Assembly (NCBI GenBank): GCA_039821555.1
Contig: JBCBNX010000013.1
Coordinates: 1-64,000, forward strand
Direction: 5' to 3'
Source: Bacteroidota bacterium
GTDB taxonomy: Bacteria; Bacteroidota; Rhodothermia; Rhodothermales; Rubricoccaceae
DNA: 64,000 nucleotides
Each line of letters begins with the position of its first letter. Positions within the stretch are counted from its first letter, which is position 1. A program made the translations under genes and the position numbers. Shown in pieces: positions 43,532-52,900 of this stretch. The notes under the pieces were generated by a model. The model was not told the DNA's origin. It worked only from the letters and a program-made list of their open reading frames with translations, and searched no databases.

Positions 43532-44317
43532 CTACTCGAACTTCGAGAAGTCCGCGGGGCGGCGTTCCATGAAAGCCGTCAGCGCCTCGGCCGTCTCCGG
43601 CGAGGTGAGGCGCTCGATGAAGTGGGCGCCCTCGGTGCGGATCGTTGCCTGGATGGCGTCGGCGTCGGGGGCGCGGAGCAGTTGCTTCGTCAGGCGCACG
43701 GCGGCGGGCGGGCGCGTGGCGAGCGCTTCGCAGCGCTGCATCGCCACCGTCAGGAGGTCGGGCTCGTGGACGACCTCGTTGACGAGGCCGTAGCGGTAGG
43801 CATCCTCAGCGTAAAACGGCTCGCCGAAGAGCAGCCACTCGGCGGCTTTCTGCGGCCCGACGAGGCGCGGGACTAGCAGGCTGCTCGCCGCCTCCGGGCA
43901 CAGGCCGAGGTTGACGAACGGCATCTGGAAGCGCGCCGACGGGGCCGCGTAGACGAGGTCGCAGTGCAAGAGCAGCGTCGTCCCGATGCCGACGGCAGGC
44001 CCGGCGACGGCCGCCACGAGCGGCTTCGGGAACGTCGTCGCGACGCGGAGGAAGCCGAAGACCGAGCTGTCCTCGCCGCGCGGCGGGTTCATCATGAAGT
44101 CGCCGAGGTCGTTGCCCGCCGTGAAGACGCTCGCGCCGCCGTCCCCGTCCTGACCGTGGATGAGCACCACGCGCACGGCGCTGTCGGTGGCGGCCTCGGT
44201 CAGCGCCGTCGTCATAGCGTCGTACATCGCCGTGGTGAGCGCGTTTTTCTTGGCGGGGCGGTCGATGATGAGGCGGAGCACCGCGCCCTCGCGCTCGGTG
44301 CGGATGTTGACGGACAT
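43532..44317 (-). CDS. Enoyl-CoA hydratase/isomerase family protein
   Basis: A 261-residue crotonase-fold protein. VLRLIIDRPAKKNALTTAMYDAM, the oxyanion loop VFTAGNDLGDFM, and FPKPLVAAVAGPAVGIGTTLLLHCDLVYAAPSARFQMPFVNLGLCPE are standard. The second catalytic position reads NLGLCPE, with E retained in the usual place, as in crotonase-type hydratase/isomerases of fatty-acid oxidation. A GND in place of GAD in the oxyanion loop suggests an isomerase or degradation-type member. The start at 44317 follows the ATG that begins the conserved opening; the longer frame upstream passes through heptamer repeats. Confidence 0.9.
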   Translation of the reverse strand: MSVNIRTEREGAVLRLIIDRPAKKNALTTAMYDAMTTALTEAATDSAVRVVLIHGQDGDGGASVFTAGNDLGDFMMNPPRGEDSSVFGFLRVATTFPKPLVAAVAGPAVGIGTTLLLHCDLVYAAPSARFQMPFVNLGLCPEAASSLLVPRLVGPQKAAEWLLFGEPFYAEDAYRYGLVNEVVHEPDLLTVAMQRCEALATRPPAAVRLTKQLLRAPDADAIQATIRTEGAHFIERLTSPETAEALTAFMERRPADFSKFE

Positions 44318-44363
44318 GGAAACAGGGGAGACCGAGGAAGTGCGAAAAATCAAAGGTACATGG

Positions 44364-44398
44364 GAAGTGAGAGGTGTGAAGTGCGAAGTTGGAAGTAA
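44364..44398. repeat. Heptamer tandem repeat (gaagtgN), five units
   Basis: gaagtga, gaggtgt, gaagtgc, gaagttg and gaagtaa follow in exact 7-bp register between the divergent enoyl-CoA hydratase and cysS genes. A second short 7-bp series (tcgaccc, tcgacct, ccgacct) runs up to the cysS start near 44435-44456. Its core AAGTG is shared with the arrays at 8269 and 54861. Confidence 0.8.
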
Positions 44399-44456
44399 AG
44401 TGAGCCAGCGCGTGGCACCACACGCTGAATCTGCCTCGACCCTCGACCTCCGACCT

Positions 44457-46046
44457 GTGCCCGACTTCGTTCTCCACGACTCGCTCTCCCGCGACGCCAA
44501 GCCGCTCGTCCCCGCCGCGACGACCGAGGACGGCACGCCGCGCCTGACGTTCTACGGTTGCGGGCCGACCGTCTACAGCTACGCCCACATCGGCAACTTC
44601 CGTTCGTTCCTCACCGCCGACCTCATCGTTCGCACCGCTGAGGCGCTCGGCTGGCAGGTCGAATACGTCTCGAACGTCACCGACGTCGGCCATCTCACGG
44701 AGGACGACGCGGCAGACGCGGCCGGCGAAGACCGCATGGCGAAGGCGCTCAAGAGCAAGGAGGGCGAGCGCTTCGCCAACGTGTGGGACCTCGCACGACA
44801 CTATACCGAGGCCCTCGTCGAGGACTGGCACACGCTAGGCCTCCGCGAGCCGAGCGTGCGGCCCCGTGCGGCCGAGCATGTCCGCGAGCAGATCCAGGCG
44901 GTCCAGACGCTCATCGACAAGGGCCACGCCTACGAAACCGAGCAGGGCGTCTACTTCAGCGTCGCGTCGTTCCCCGACTATGGCAAACTCTCCGGCAACA
45001 CGGAGGCCGACGCGCTCGACGTGGGAGCCGCGGCCGAGTCGCGCGACGTGGTCACGGACGACGGCAAGCGCGACCCGCGCGACTTCGCGCTCTGGAAAAA
45101 GGACGACCAGCATCTCATGCAGTGGCACAGCCCGTTCGACGAGGGTACGTCGTGGGGCTTCCCCGGCTGGCACCTGGAGTGCTCGGTGATGGCGCAGAAG
45201 TACCTCGGCGACACCATCGACCTGCACGCGGGCGGCGAGGACCTCCGCTTCCCGCACCACGAGTGCGAAATCGCGCAGGCCGAGTGCCTCACAGGCAAGA
45301 CGTTCGCGCGGCACTGGGTCCACACGCGTTTCCTTCAGGTCGAGGGCGCGAAGATGTCGAAGCGCACCGGCAGCTTCCTCACCGTGCGGGATCTCACGAG
45401 CGACCCGGCCGACGGCGGGCGTGACGACTATGGCGCTCCGGCCGACCCGCTCGCGCTGCGCCTCGCCCTCATCGCCGGGCACTACCGCAAGCCGCTCAAC
45501 TTCACACGCAAGGCGCTCACCGACGCTGCCAAGATGCGCCGCCGCTACCAGGAGGTGGACGCCGCCGTGCAGGACGCGTTCGCGTTCCACACCGAGAAGC
45601 AGTACGACGAGCGCGGCCCCAACCACCTCGCCGAGCCGCTCGCGAAGGCCTACGCCGACACGCTCGCCGCGCTCTGCGACGACCTCAACACGCCCACGGC
45701 GCTCGCGGCGGCCTACCGCGGCGTCAACATCATCGCGTCGATGGGCAAGCGCAAGGACGCGCGCTCCAAGAGCGGCCTCGACAGCCTCGCCATGGCGACG
45801 AGCGCGAAGGACTACCTCGACCAGATCAACGCGCTCCTCGGCATCGTCCGTTCCGAAGCCGTAGTTGAGGAAGCCGACGAAGACCCGCTCGCCGAACAGG
45901 TTGAAGCGCTGCTCGCCGAGCGCGTGGCGGCGCGCAAGGCGAAGGACTACGCCCGCGCCGACGCCATCCGCGACGAAATCGACGCCCTCGGCGTGGAGGT
46001 GATGGACAGTCCGACAGGCTCGACGTGGCGGCGGCGGATCGACTGA
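44457..46046 (+). CDS. cysS: Cysteinyl-tRNA synthetase
   Basis: A 529-residue class I synthetase. The start is a GTG at 44457 that begins just before the conserved FYGCGPTVYSYAHIGNFRSFLTADL (contains the HIGN motif). The zinc-binding region includes GWHLECSVMAQKYLGDTIDLHAGGEDLRFPHHECEIAQAE, and KMSK is seen in GAKMSKRTGSFLTVRDL. A long Ala/Asp-rich linker precedes the anticodon-binding domain (YARADAIRDEIDALGVEVMDSPTGSTWRR). It charges tRNA-Cys. The reading frame is open upstream to 44160, but that part is antisense to the hydratase gene and is rejected. Confidence 0.95.
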   Translation: MPDFVLHDSLSRDAKPLVPAATTEDGTPRLTFYGCGPTVYSYAHIGNFRSFLTADLIVRTAEALGWQVEYVSNVTDVGHLTEDDAADAAGEDRMAKALKSKEGERFANVWDLARHYTEALVEDWHTLGLREPSVRPRAAEHVREQIQAVQTLIDKGHAYETEQGVYFSVASFPDYGKLSGNTEADALDVGAAAESRDVVTDDGKRDPRDFALWKKDDQHLMQWHSPFDEGTSWGFPGWHLECSVMAQKYLGDTIDLHAGGEDLRFPHHECEIAQAECLTGKTFARHWVHTRFLQVEGAKMSKRTGSFLTVRDLTSDPADGGRDDYGAPADPLALRLALIAGHYRKPLNFTRKALTDAAKMRRRYQEVDAAVQDAFAFHTEKQYDERGPNHLAEPLAKAYADTLAALCDDLNTPTALAAAYRGVNIIASMGKRKDARSKSGLDSLAMATSAKDYLDQINALLGIVRSEAVVEEADEDPLAEQVEALLAERVAARKAKDYARADAIRDEIDALGVEVMDSPTGSTWRRRID

Positions 46047-46053
46047 TCCCCGG

Positions 46054-47664
46054 CTACCAGAGCTTCCACCACGGCTTCTTGCGGTCGGTGTCTTCCGTCG
46101 AGCGCATCGAGGATTCCTCGGCGCCGAGGTCGTCGAGGGTGGCAGCGTTGATGGGACGACGATAGCGCGGGCGCTGGGCCGAACGGTCGGGAGCCCAACG
46201 GTGCTTGACGAGCAGCGCGTGGGTGCGGGCCACGAGCGGCGCACCGCGCTCGGCGTCCACCATCGCCACGAAGCTCGCAAACCCATGCACCGCCGCCAGT
46301 ACGTCCGGTGCGTCGCCCCAGTGCTTGCCCTTCGGGCCGTCGAGTTCGATCTGGCGGAGCGTCGCGCGGAGGCGGCGCATCGTGCGGCGGTCCACGCTCA
46401 GTTTCTCATTCACGACGAGCCCGGTCACTTCCTGGCGGGCGCCGCGTCGCATCACGCGGAGCTTGTCCGGATGCAGCGTGAAGCCCTCGTCGGTGATGAT
46501 CTGCACCGAACGCCAGAGCAGCTTCGTGACGTGCTGCGCGGCCTCGCCGGAGCCCGAGAACGTGAGGTCGTCGGCGTAGCGGGTGTAGGCGAGGCCGAGG
46601 CTGTCAGCCATGCCTGCCATGCGCGCGTCGAGGCGGCGGCAGAGGACATTGGTCAGCGCAGGGCTCGTCGGTGCGCCCTGCGGAAGGACGCGCTCGCCCT
46701 TCGCGACGAAGTAAGTCTGCCCGTCGAGGCGCGTCTCGTCGGTGTCGGGCTCGGTGCAGAGGAGGGCCAGGACGGTCGCCACCTGTTCGCCGTAGCCGAG
46801 CGCGCGCCAGAGGCCCTTCACGCGGCGATAGGTTACCGTCGGGAAGAAGTTCTGGAGGTCCATATTCACCACCACGTCGGCCCCGACGTGGGGCGCGGCG
46901 TTGCTGGCGATGGAGCGGCCTGGCACGAAGCCGTGCGCGGCGTCGTGGAGCGGGACGGCGGCGAGGAGGTGGTCGAGCACCCAGCGCTGGGCGCGCTTGA
47001 GGCGCGGCATCGGCGCCGAGATGCGGCGCGTGCCGCCGCGCTTCTTCGGCATGAGGAAACGGCGGTAGTGCGACACGCGCGCCACGCGGCGGGCGAACGT
47101 GAGGAAGCGCAGTTCGCTCAGCTCAATGCCCATCGCGCTGGCGAGGTCGAGCGCGGTGCGGTAGACAGGCAGGCCGTTCTCAGCAAGCCGCTCGGTGTCG
47201 GGGTCGGTGTGGTTGAGGCCGCCGGAGACGCCATCGCCGAGGTACGTCACCTCCTTGGACTGGCGCTCGGCCCAGGCTTCGGCGCGGGCGGCGCGCTCGG
47301 CTTTGCGGCGCTCGTGTGTCTCCTTGCGGCGCTCCATCGCCTCCTTCATCCGGACCTGGCGCTGTTCCTTCAGCAGCCGCTCGCGGTCCTCGACGAGCCG
47401 CTTTTCGCGGAGCAATTCGTTCAACTCGCGCTGCAGCTCGCCCCGCCGCTTGATGAGCGTCTCGGGCGGCGACGGCATGGCGCTGTCGTCCCAGAAGCCG
47501 AAGCGCTTCATCTCTTCGAGGACGAGCTCGTCTCGCGAGGTCTCCCGGATGCGCTTATAGAGCTCTTGCCGCGACTTCGGCTGGACGCTGTCGAGCGAGG
47601 CGCCGTCTCCAGAAGTGGGGTCGTCAGGCGTCGGAGCGGTATCGTTGGTCGTGTCGTCGGCCAT
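46054..47664 (-). CDS. Retron-type reverse transcriptase
   Basis: A 536-residue reverse transcriptase with the retron hallmarks: NAAPH (NAxxH, residues 255-259), the catalytic YADD (363-366), LPQGAPTSPALTNVL (template-primer region), and VTG at 413-415 in the Y region (VTGLVVN). A charged coiled coil (residues 30-135) and YLGDGVSGGLNHTDPDTERLAENGLP precede the RT fold, as in the long myxobacterial retron RTs (Mx162 type). Retron RTs make msDNA from a structured RNA encoded upstream on the same strand; two such candidates lie at 47695-48192. The start at 47664 removes a proline-rich frame. It is convergent with cysS, 7 bases apart. Confidence 0.92.
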   Translation of the reverse strand: MADDTTNDTAPTPDDPTSGDGASLDSVQPKSRQELYKRIRETSRDELVLEEMKRFGFWDDSAMPSPPETLIKRRGELQRELNELLREKRLVEDRERLLKEQRQVRMKEAMERRKETHERRKAERAARAEAWAERQSKEVTYLGDGVSGGLNHTDPDTERLAENGLPVYRTALDLASAMGIELSELRFLTFARRVARVSHYRRFLMPKKRGGTRRISAPMPRLKRAQRWVLDHLLAAVPLHDAAHGFVPGRSIASNAAPHVGADVVVNMDLQNFFPTVTYRRVKGLWRALGYGEQVATVLALLCTEPDTDETRLDGQTYFVAKGERVLPQGAPTSPALTNVLCRRLDARMAGMADSLGLAYTRYADDLTFSGSGEAAQHVTKLLWRSVQIITDEGFTLHPDKLRVMRRGARQEVTGLVVNEKLSVDRRTMRRLRATLRQIELDGPKGKHWGDAPDVLAAVHGFASFVAMVDAERGAPLVARTHALLVKHRWAPDRSAQRPRYRRPINAATLDDLGAEESSMRSTEDTDRKKPWWKLW

Positions 47665-47694
47665 CGTCGAGCGCGGTCGTCGTGGAAAAAAGCT

Positions 47695-47931
47695 CGCTGC
47701 TGGGCTGGGGCCTTCGTAGATCCTGAGGCCTGGGCCGCTCAACTCCTCGCGGCCCCGGTCCCTACCCGACGCATGGGCTTCTCGGAAGCCCCACGGTCAT
47801 CGCGGGTAGGGACCAGCGGGCCGCTCTGTTATGAGCGCGACCAGGGAAGCGGGTACGTACTCTGCGCGTGGACGGCGATCCGCCGCCCGGAGCCCCGAAG
47901 GGCTCGGTGCAAGGCTGTCCCAGCCACAGCT
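47695..47931 (-). ncRNA. Candidate retron msr-msd RNA, copy 1 (RT-proximal)
   Basis: On the minus strand, a 76-nt hairpin spans 47749-47824: gcggccc pairs with gggccgc outside, ggtccctacccg with cgggtagggacc inside, and ggcttc-tcg-gaagcc forms the tip. The putative terminal arms around 47695-47714 and 47911-47931 are complementary (shared GCTG..TGG..CTGGG..GCCTT pattern), like a1/a2. Copy 1 shares with copy 2 the blocks ctctgttatgagcg (47824), tactctgcgcgtgga (47858), ggcgatccgcc (47874), gggccttcg (47708) and tcaactcc (47739). RT lies 30 bases downstream. The branching guanosine has not been identified. Confidence 0.65.
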
Positions 47932-47946
47932 GGCGAGATAATGCAT

Positions 47947-48192
47947 GACGGCGGCGAGGGCCTTCGAAGAACCACAGGACTGGACCGGTCAACTCCCCGT
48001 GGGACCGCATAGGTAGTCGCCGTTCGACGCCTCGGGCGTCACACGGCAACGCGACTACCTATGCAGTGTCCCACTCTGTTATGAGCGAGCCAGTGAAGCG
48101 GGGCAGTACTCTGCGCGTGGATGGCGATCCGCCACCCGGGGACGCCCAGCCAAAAGACTGAGGGCCCCGATGCAAGGCAGCCCCGCCGCCGT
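47947..48192 (-). ncRNA. Candidate retron msr-msd RNA, copy 2 (RT-distal)
   Basis: Second copy, offset by 250 nt. Its hairpin (47999-48074, also 76 nt) pairs gtgggac with gtcccac, then gcataggtagtcgc with gcgactacctatgc (14 bp, perfect), with a gacgcc-cgag-gcgtc tip. The terminal arms 47947-47966 and 48173-48192 pair through gacggcggcg with cgccgccgtc, then further weaker pairs. The blocks ctctgttatgagcg (48074), tactctgcgcgtgga (48107) and ggcgatccgcc (48123) are identical to copy 1, while the hairpin arms differ completely but stay complementary. It begins 68 bases after the SWIM gene stop. Confidence 0.65.
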
Positions 48193-48259
48193 CAAATCGA
48201 GAAAGAACAGGGTGGAGGGTGCGAACACGGCCGCACGGCTTCACCGCATCACGGCGGCA

Positions 48260-49918
48260 CTAATTCAGCCGACCGGCAAAGCGACCGCGCTGGGCATGAG
48301 CGCGGCGGAGCGCGAGCATGTGGACGCAGGGTCCCTTCATGAGCTTGTTGCTGACGAAGTAGTGGCACGAGCACGAGCCCGCCACGATGCGTTCGTCGGC
48401 GTCGATGGTGAGCGTCGGCGCGAAGGTCTGGGTGCCGTCGCGGACGGTGCCGCTGAGCACGAGGCGACCGTCCTGCTGCGGCTCGGCCGTCACCTCGACC
48501 GCGCCTTCGGTGACGAGGCGGTCGGCCTCCTGCTCGCGCTCGGTGGCGAAGCGGAGGCGGTCGAGCGGGAGCGGTTCGCGGCTGAGTTCGCGCACGCGGT
48601 AGACGCCCTTGTTGAGGTCGTAGATGGCGCGTCCGGCCTGCGTGTAGGCACCCAGCGCGGCGAGCACCGTGCTCCGGTCGAGGCCCGTCCGGCGGGCGAG
48701 CGACTGCGGGGCCTCGTGCCACGTCTCGGCGAGCGCGCGGAAGACCTGCTGCTTCGTCGCGGCGTCCACATCAGCGCGCGGGGCCATGAGGTCGAACTGC
48801 CCCTGGCGCGACCAGTCGTTGGCCGTCCAGCCCGAGAGGCCGAGCGTGAAGGTGAGGTCGCCCAGGTCAGCGAGGTAGAACGACGGCAGGCCGGTGCCGA
48901 GAAGGAAGATCGAGAACGAGCGCGCGACCGGGATCAGCCGCTCCAGGATCGTCAGGCGGCGGCGGCCCCACACGCGGATCTCGTCCGGCTCGTCGCCGCG
49001 GTAGATCGAGCGCGGGCAGACGACCTCGACGTTCCACGGCTCGAACACCACGCGGACGGGCGCGCCGGGCGTGAGGTGGTACCGCATCGAGCGCGGGCCC
49101 TCGCGCTCCTTGCGGCGCTTGAGCACGAAGAGCAGGTTGTGCACGTCCATCGGGTGCAGGTCAACGCGCCGCGCGGGCAGCGTCATCGCGCTCGACACCT
49201 GCAGGAAGCCGCGCACCCAGCTGTCGGGCAGGTCGATCTTGACCTCCTTGTAGGCGTCCTCGTGCTCGGTCTGCACCTCGAACCCGCTCGGGTCGATGGC
49301 AAACTCGGTCGTCTTGTACGTGCGAATTTTCTGGAACGCATCGTAGAGTGCGGCCGAGTAGTCCACGTTCGTCGTCCCATAGGCGACGTCGTCGATGGTG
49401 TCGAAGACCTCGTGGCTGCAGCTGAGGCGACCGTAGCTGGACTCGTCCTGGCTGAAGCACTCGAAGAAGACCTCGTCGGGGTGCACGGTGATGACCGGGT
49501 CGAGGACGAACCAGAGGTCGCGGTACTTCTTGTAGGTGTACTTGTAGAAGCGCTGGCGGGCGTCCCAGAACGGCTTCATGACGGAGCGCTCGGTGTTCCA
49601 GAGCGCCGATAGCTCAGCGCGCACGTCGCTGATGCGGGCGCTCACGTCGCCGTGGCGGGCGATGGCGTCGGCGAGGAAGGCTTCCTCCTGCTGGGCGAGC
49701 CAGGCTTCGTACTCCGTGCGGTCCTTCGGCTTGAAGCGGAGGTCCGACACGACCACGTCGTGCAGCGCTGAGATGGCCTCGCGGAAGGGAAGGTGCTGCC
49801 GTAGCGTGCCGACGAAGTGCGTCGGCTTGCGCAGCGTGTCCGGGGCGAACGACAGCCCCGTGGCGTCGGGCGTGGTCGTCGCCGTGGACGACCCGGCGTA
49901 GCGATAGTCAAACTGCAT
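48260..49918 (-). CDS. Winged-helix SWIM zinc-finger protein, retron-associated
   Basis: A 552-residue protein. The C-terminus has the SWIM zinc site CSCHYFVSNKLMKGPCVHML (C516, C518, C531, H533; CxCx12CxH). Before it lies a winged-helix-like region around residues 395-450 (FRALAETWHEAPQSLARRTGLDRSTVLAALGAYTQAGRAIYDL). The first two thirds are a long beta/alpha region of unknown fold containing SWVRGFLQVSSAMTLPARRVDLHPMDVHNLLFVLKR. SWIM domains bind DNA or proteins. It overlaps the upstream WGR gene by 11 bases (translational coupling) and precedes the retron RNAs and RT. The WH-SWIM plus RT pairing is consistent with a retron class I remember from published surveys. Confidence 0.85.
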   Translation of the reverse strand: MQFDYRYAGSSTATTTPDATGLSFAPDTLRKPTHFVGTLRQHLPFREAISALHDVVVSDLRFKPKDRTEYEAWLAQQEEAFLADAIARHGDVSARISDVRAELSALWNTERSVMKPFWDARQRFYKYTYKKYRDLWFVLDPVITVHPDEVFFECFSQDESSYGRLSCSHEVFDTIDDVAYGTTNVDYSAALYDAFQKIRTYKTTEFAIDPSGFEVQTEHEDAYKEVKIDLPDSWVRGFLQVSSAMTLPARRVDLHPMDVHNLLFVLKRRKEREGPRSMRYHLTPGAPVRVVFEPWNVEVVCPRSIYRGDEPDEIRVWGRRRLTILERLIPVARSFSIFLLGTGLPSFYLADLGDLTFTLGLSGWTANDWSRQGQFDLMAPRADVDAATKQQVFRALAETWHEAPQSLARRTGLDRSTVLAALGAYTQAGRAIYDLNKGVYRVRELSREPLPLDRLRFATEREQEADRLVTEGAVEVTAEPQQDGRLVLSGTVRDGTQTFAPTLTIDADERIVAGSCSCHYFVSNKLMKGPCVHMLALRRAHAQRGRFAGRLN

Positions 49919-52900
49919 CGGTCACCTCGGAGGAAGCAGCCTCATTGGAGGCGGGGTGAACGGGGACGGGCACGCGCTCCAGCAGGGCGAGGTCGACGTC
50001 AGGCTGGGCGTCCTGAAGGTCGCGCATCGCAGCGATGAGCGTGGCCTTGTCGCCCACGGCGATCGTGGCCGAGTGGTGCGCGAGGAGCGGCGCGGCGAAG
50101 GCGGCGGCCTCAGGGGTGCGCGCGGCCTCGCGGGTCAGGAAGGCGAGCACGCGGTCTTTGGCGACGCGCCCGCGGTTGACCTGCCCGAGCACGGCGCGGA
50201 AGTAGGGCTCCAGCGCCTGCATCCGGTCGAGGTGGCCGCCCGCGTGGGCGTCGAGGTAGTTGCTCGCAAAACACTGGACGTTGGCGGCGGGGTGCTCGCT
50301 GAGGCGGAGGAGGTAGGTCGGCCCGTCGCCCTCGTCGAAGAAGCGGGTGAGGAGCGTCTGGCCGTAGGCCTGCACGTCCGAGCGCACGCTGTCCACGACG
50401 TGTACGAGCAACTTGGGCGTCCACACGTCCTCGTCGAAGGCCCGCGCGAAGAAGTCGAAGGCGAAGGCGCGGGCGTCGTCCCAGGCGGCGTCGAGCAGCG
50501 TGAGCGCGTCGATGGGGTGGGCGCGCATGCGGTCGGTCTGCCGCTCGACCATCGCGCAGGCGGCGTCGCGCACGGCGACGACCTCGTGGCTGGCGAGGCG
50601 CGTGATCTGGCGGATCGTGAAGGTGCCGCTCCAGTCGCGCTCGGCGAGGACGAGGGCCCCCAACTCCTGCGCTGGGACCGGACGTGCGTGGAGTAGCCCC
50701 CACAGCCGGTCGCGGTCGAAGGCGGCACGCGCTTCCGAGAAGGCATCGTCCGTGAGCAGCGCGGCGAGGTCGGCGTGCAGCCCGCCGACGCGCTCGGTGC
50801 GGTAGAGCGGCGGCAGCAAGCGCTTGGTCATCGCAACAGCGAAGTCGGGGTGGTTCGCGGCTAAGCGCAGGATCACCGGGCGTACGTTCGCGCGCACATC
50901 GGCCTGCGGCGACTGCGCGAGCGCGTCGAGCACCTCTGGCTGGTCGAGCAATACATCGTCCGGAAGGCGACCGAAAAGGGCGAGGCCGGTGGCGCGTACC
51001 TCCGCGTCGTCGGCCGTCATCAGCGCGGCGATGAGGGCGCCGGGCAACGCCTCGGGCGGCGTGCCGTGGTGCGCGAGGAGTCGGCCTCCCACGGCTTGCA
51101 CCGCCGGGAATGGGTGCCGGACGAGGTCCTCAATGAGCCCTAGCGCAAGCCGCCGCACCGCGCCAGCTAGTAGCGTCACCATCGCCTCGCCAAGGTCGCG
51201 CAAGCGCGCTGCATCGATGTTGGCCGCGTCTGAGTCGACCTCGTACGTCAGCAGCAGCGCCATGCAGCGAATCAAGAGCGCCTCGTCGTCCAGACCAGCC
51301 GGTCGCTTGCGTGCGAGGAGATCACGGACCGCGCTGCGTACGTCGTCGTAGCGATGTGCCAGCAGGTCGGCCACGAACGCCGAGTCGGTGAGGAGCGCGT
51401 CCGGGGCGTCGGCCAGCCAGCCTAGCGCGAGGGCGCGAGCCTCAGGCAGCGTCGCGTCGAGGAGCGCCCGGACGAGCGCGACATTTGGGTCGGCAGGATC
51501 GTAGAGCCGCTGCGCCAGATCGAGGCCGAGGCGGACGGTGTCGGCGTAGGGCCGCCCTAGCAGCAGCAGGACCTCGTCCACGCCGAGGCGGTCGAGGAAG
51601 TCAGGGTTGGCGCGGAGGGCGCGCACGGCGAATGCGTGGACCGGCGCACAACGGCTCTCGGCGACGAGGTGCAGCAGGCCCTCGGGCTGTGCGTCCCACA
51701 GGTGCGAGAATGCCTCTTCGCGCGTCTCGGCGGGCGTGCCCGTCTCGACGCCGTCTCGGAGCGACCACGCCTTGTTGCCTTTCTTTAGCTCGAAGCGCGG
51801 GCTGTTGGCGTAGAGCACGTGGTTGAAAGCGATGTACGGCGCAAAGGCGTCGTAGCGCGTCGTCCGCGCCCGCATCGCGCGGTTTTGCCAGTCGTACCAC
51901 TGGAAGACCACCTCGCGTGGCTCGTCGGCGTCGGCGTCGGTGTAGGCGAGCAGCAGGCCGACGGCCATCTTGACGTAGGCCGGGTCGTCCGCCTCGCCGA
52001 GCTTGCGCAGCGTGCGCCAGGCGCGACGGCGGAGGTAGGCCCGCGTCTTCTCGGAATAGCCCAGCGCGGCTTCCTCGAACACCCGATTCGGCGTGAGGTC
52101 GTCCGTGTCGATCCATTCGGGGCCGTCGGGTGTGCGGATCTGCGTCTCGCTCCTGATGGTGCGGTCGCGCCACGAGCTGCGGTCGTACTCCGAGGTGGTC
52201 TGCCGGTACTCGACGTAACCCGTCTCCTCATTCTTCGTCAGGTGGCGGCCGACGGTGCGGTATTTCCCGTCGTCGTGGTTCCACTCGTAGCCGGTGTCGA
52301 ACGCGCTCAGGCCAGACGGTTCGGTCGCGAAGCGGTAGGCGAGCCGGCCGTACAGTTCGGCGGCGTCGCGGAGTTCGGCGAGCTTGAACAGCCTGCGGTG
52401 CCAGTAGACGAACGGCGCGGCGAGCGGGGCCTCCGTGGCGAAGGCGAGGAGCGTCTCGTGCGCGCCCGGCACATCGTACAGGGCGAGGCCGATGGCATCG
52501 CGCAGGTCGTAGAGGTCGGACGGGGCGATGGCACCGAGCCAGGTGTCGAGTTGAGCGCGGCGAGCATCGGGGTCCGCGAGGCGCTCAATGACATCGGCGA
52601 AGCCGGTCTGCTGCATCCGGCGGTTGGCCGCGCGCTCCTCGTCGTTGGCGAGATGGTGCAGGGCTTCCTGGGCGAGGTCGTGGACGTGCTCAGCGCGCAG
52701 TCGCTCCCACCGGCTCGGCCCCTGCGCATCGAGCAGCCTCAGGATCGCTTTGCGTGCGGCGTGCAACTCGGGTGCGGTGCGGTCTTCAACAGCGCGACCG
52801 GTGCGGGCGAGCGCCCAGAGCGCGCAGTAGGCGCGCAGCAGCCGGTCATCCTTCTTCGACCTGGGCCACGTTTCCATCAGCGAGGCGGCGAGGCGGTCGA

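Noticed and set aside
46201..48012. Long plus-strand frame (about 600 codons) antisense to the RT
   Set aside because: It mirrors the RT codon structure in a high-GC genome, has no family motifs and runs through both RNA blocks.
47695..48192. Diversity-generating retroelement or group II intron in place of a retron
   Set aside because: There is no template/variable repeat pair with adenine-specific changes and no target gene. The RT lacks a maturase/X domain, and NAxxH plus VTG point to a retron.
48170..49612. Plus-strand frame of 480 codons antisense to the SWIM gene
   Set aside because: Composition is Arg/Val/Glu-rich shadow sequence without domain signals; the SWIM protein on the other strand has a clear zinc motif.
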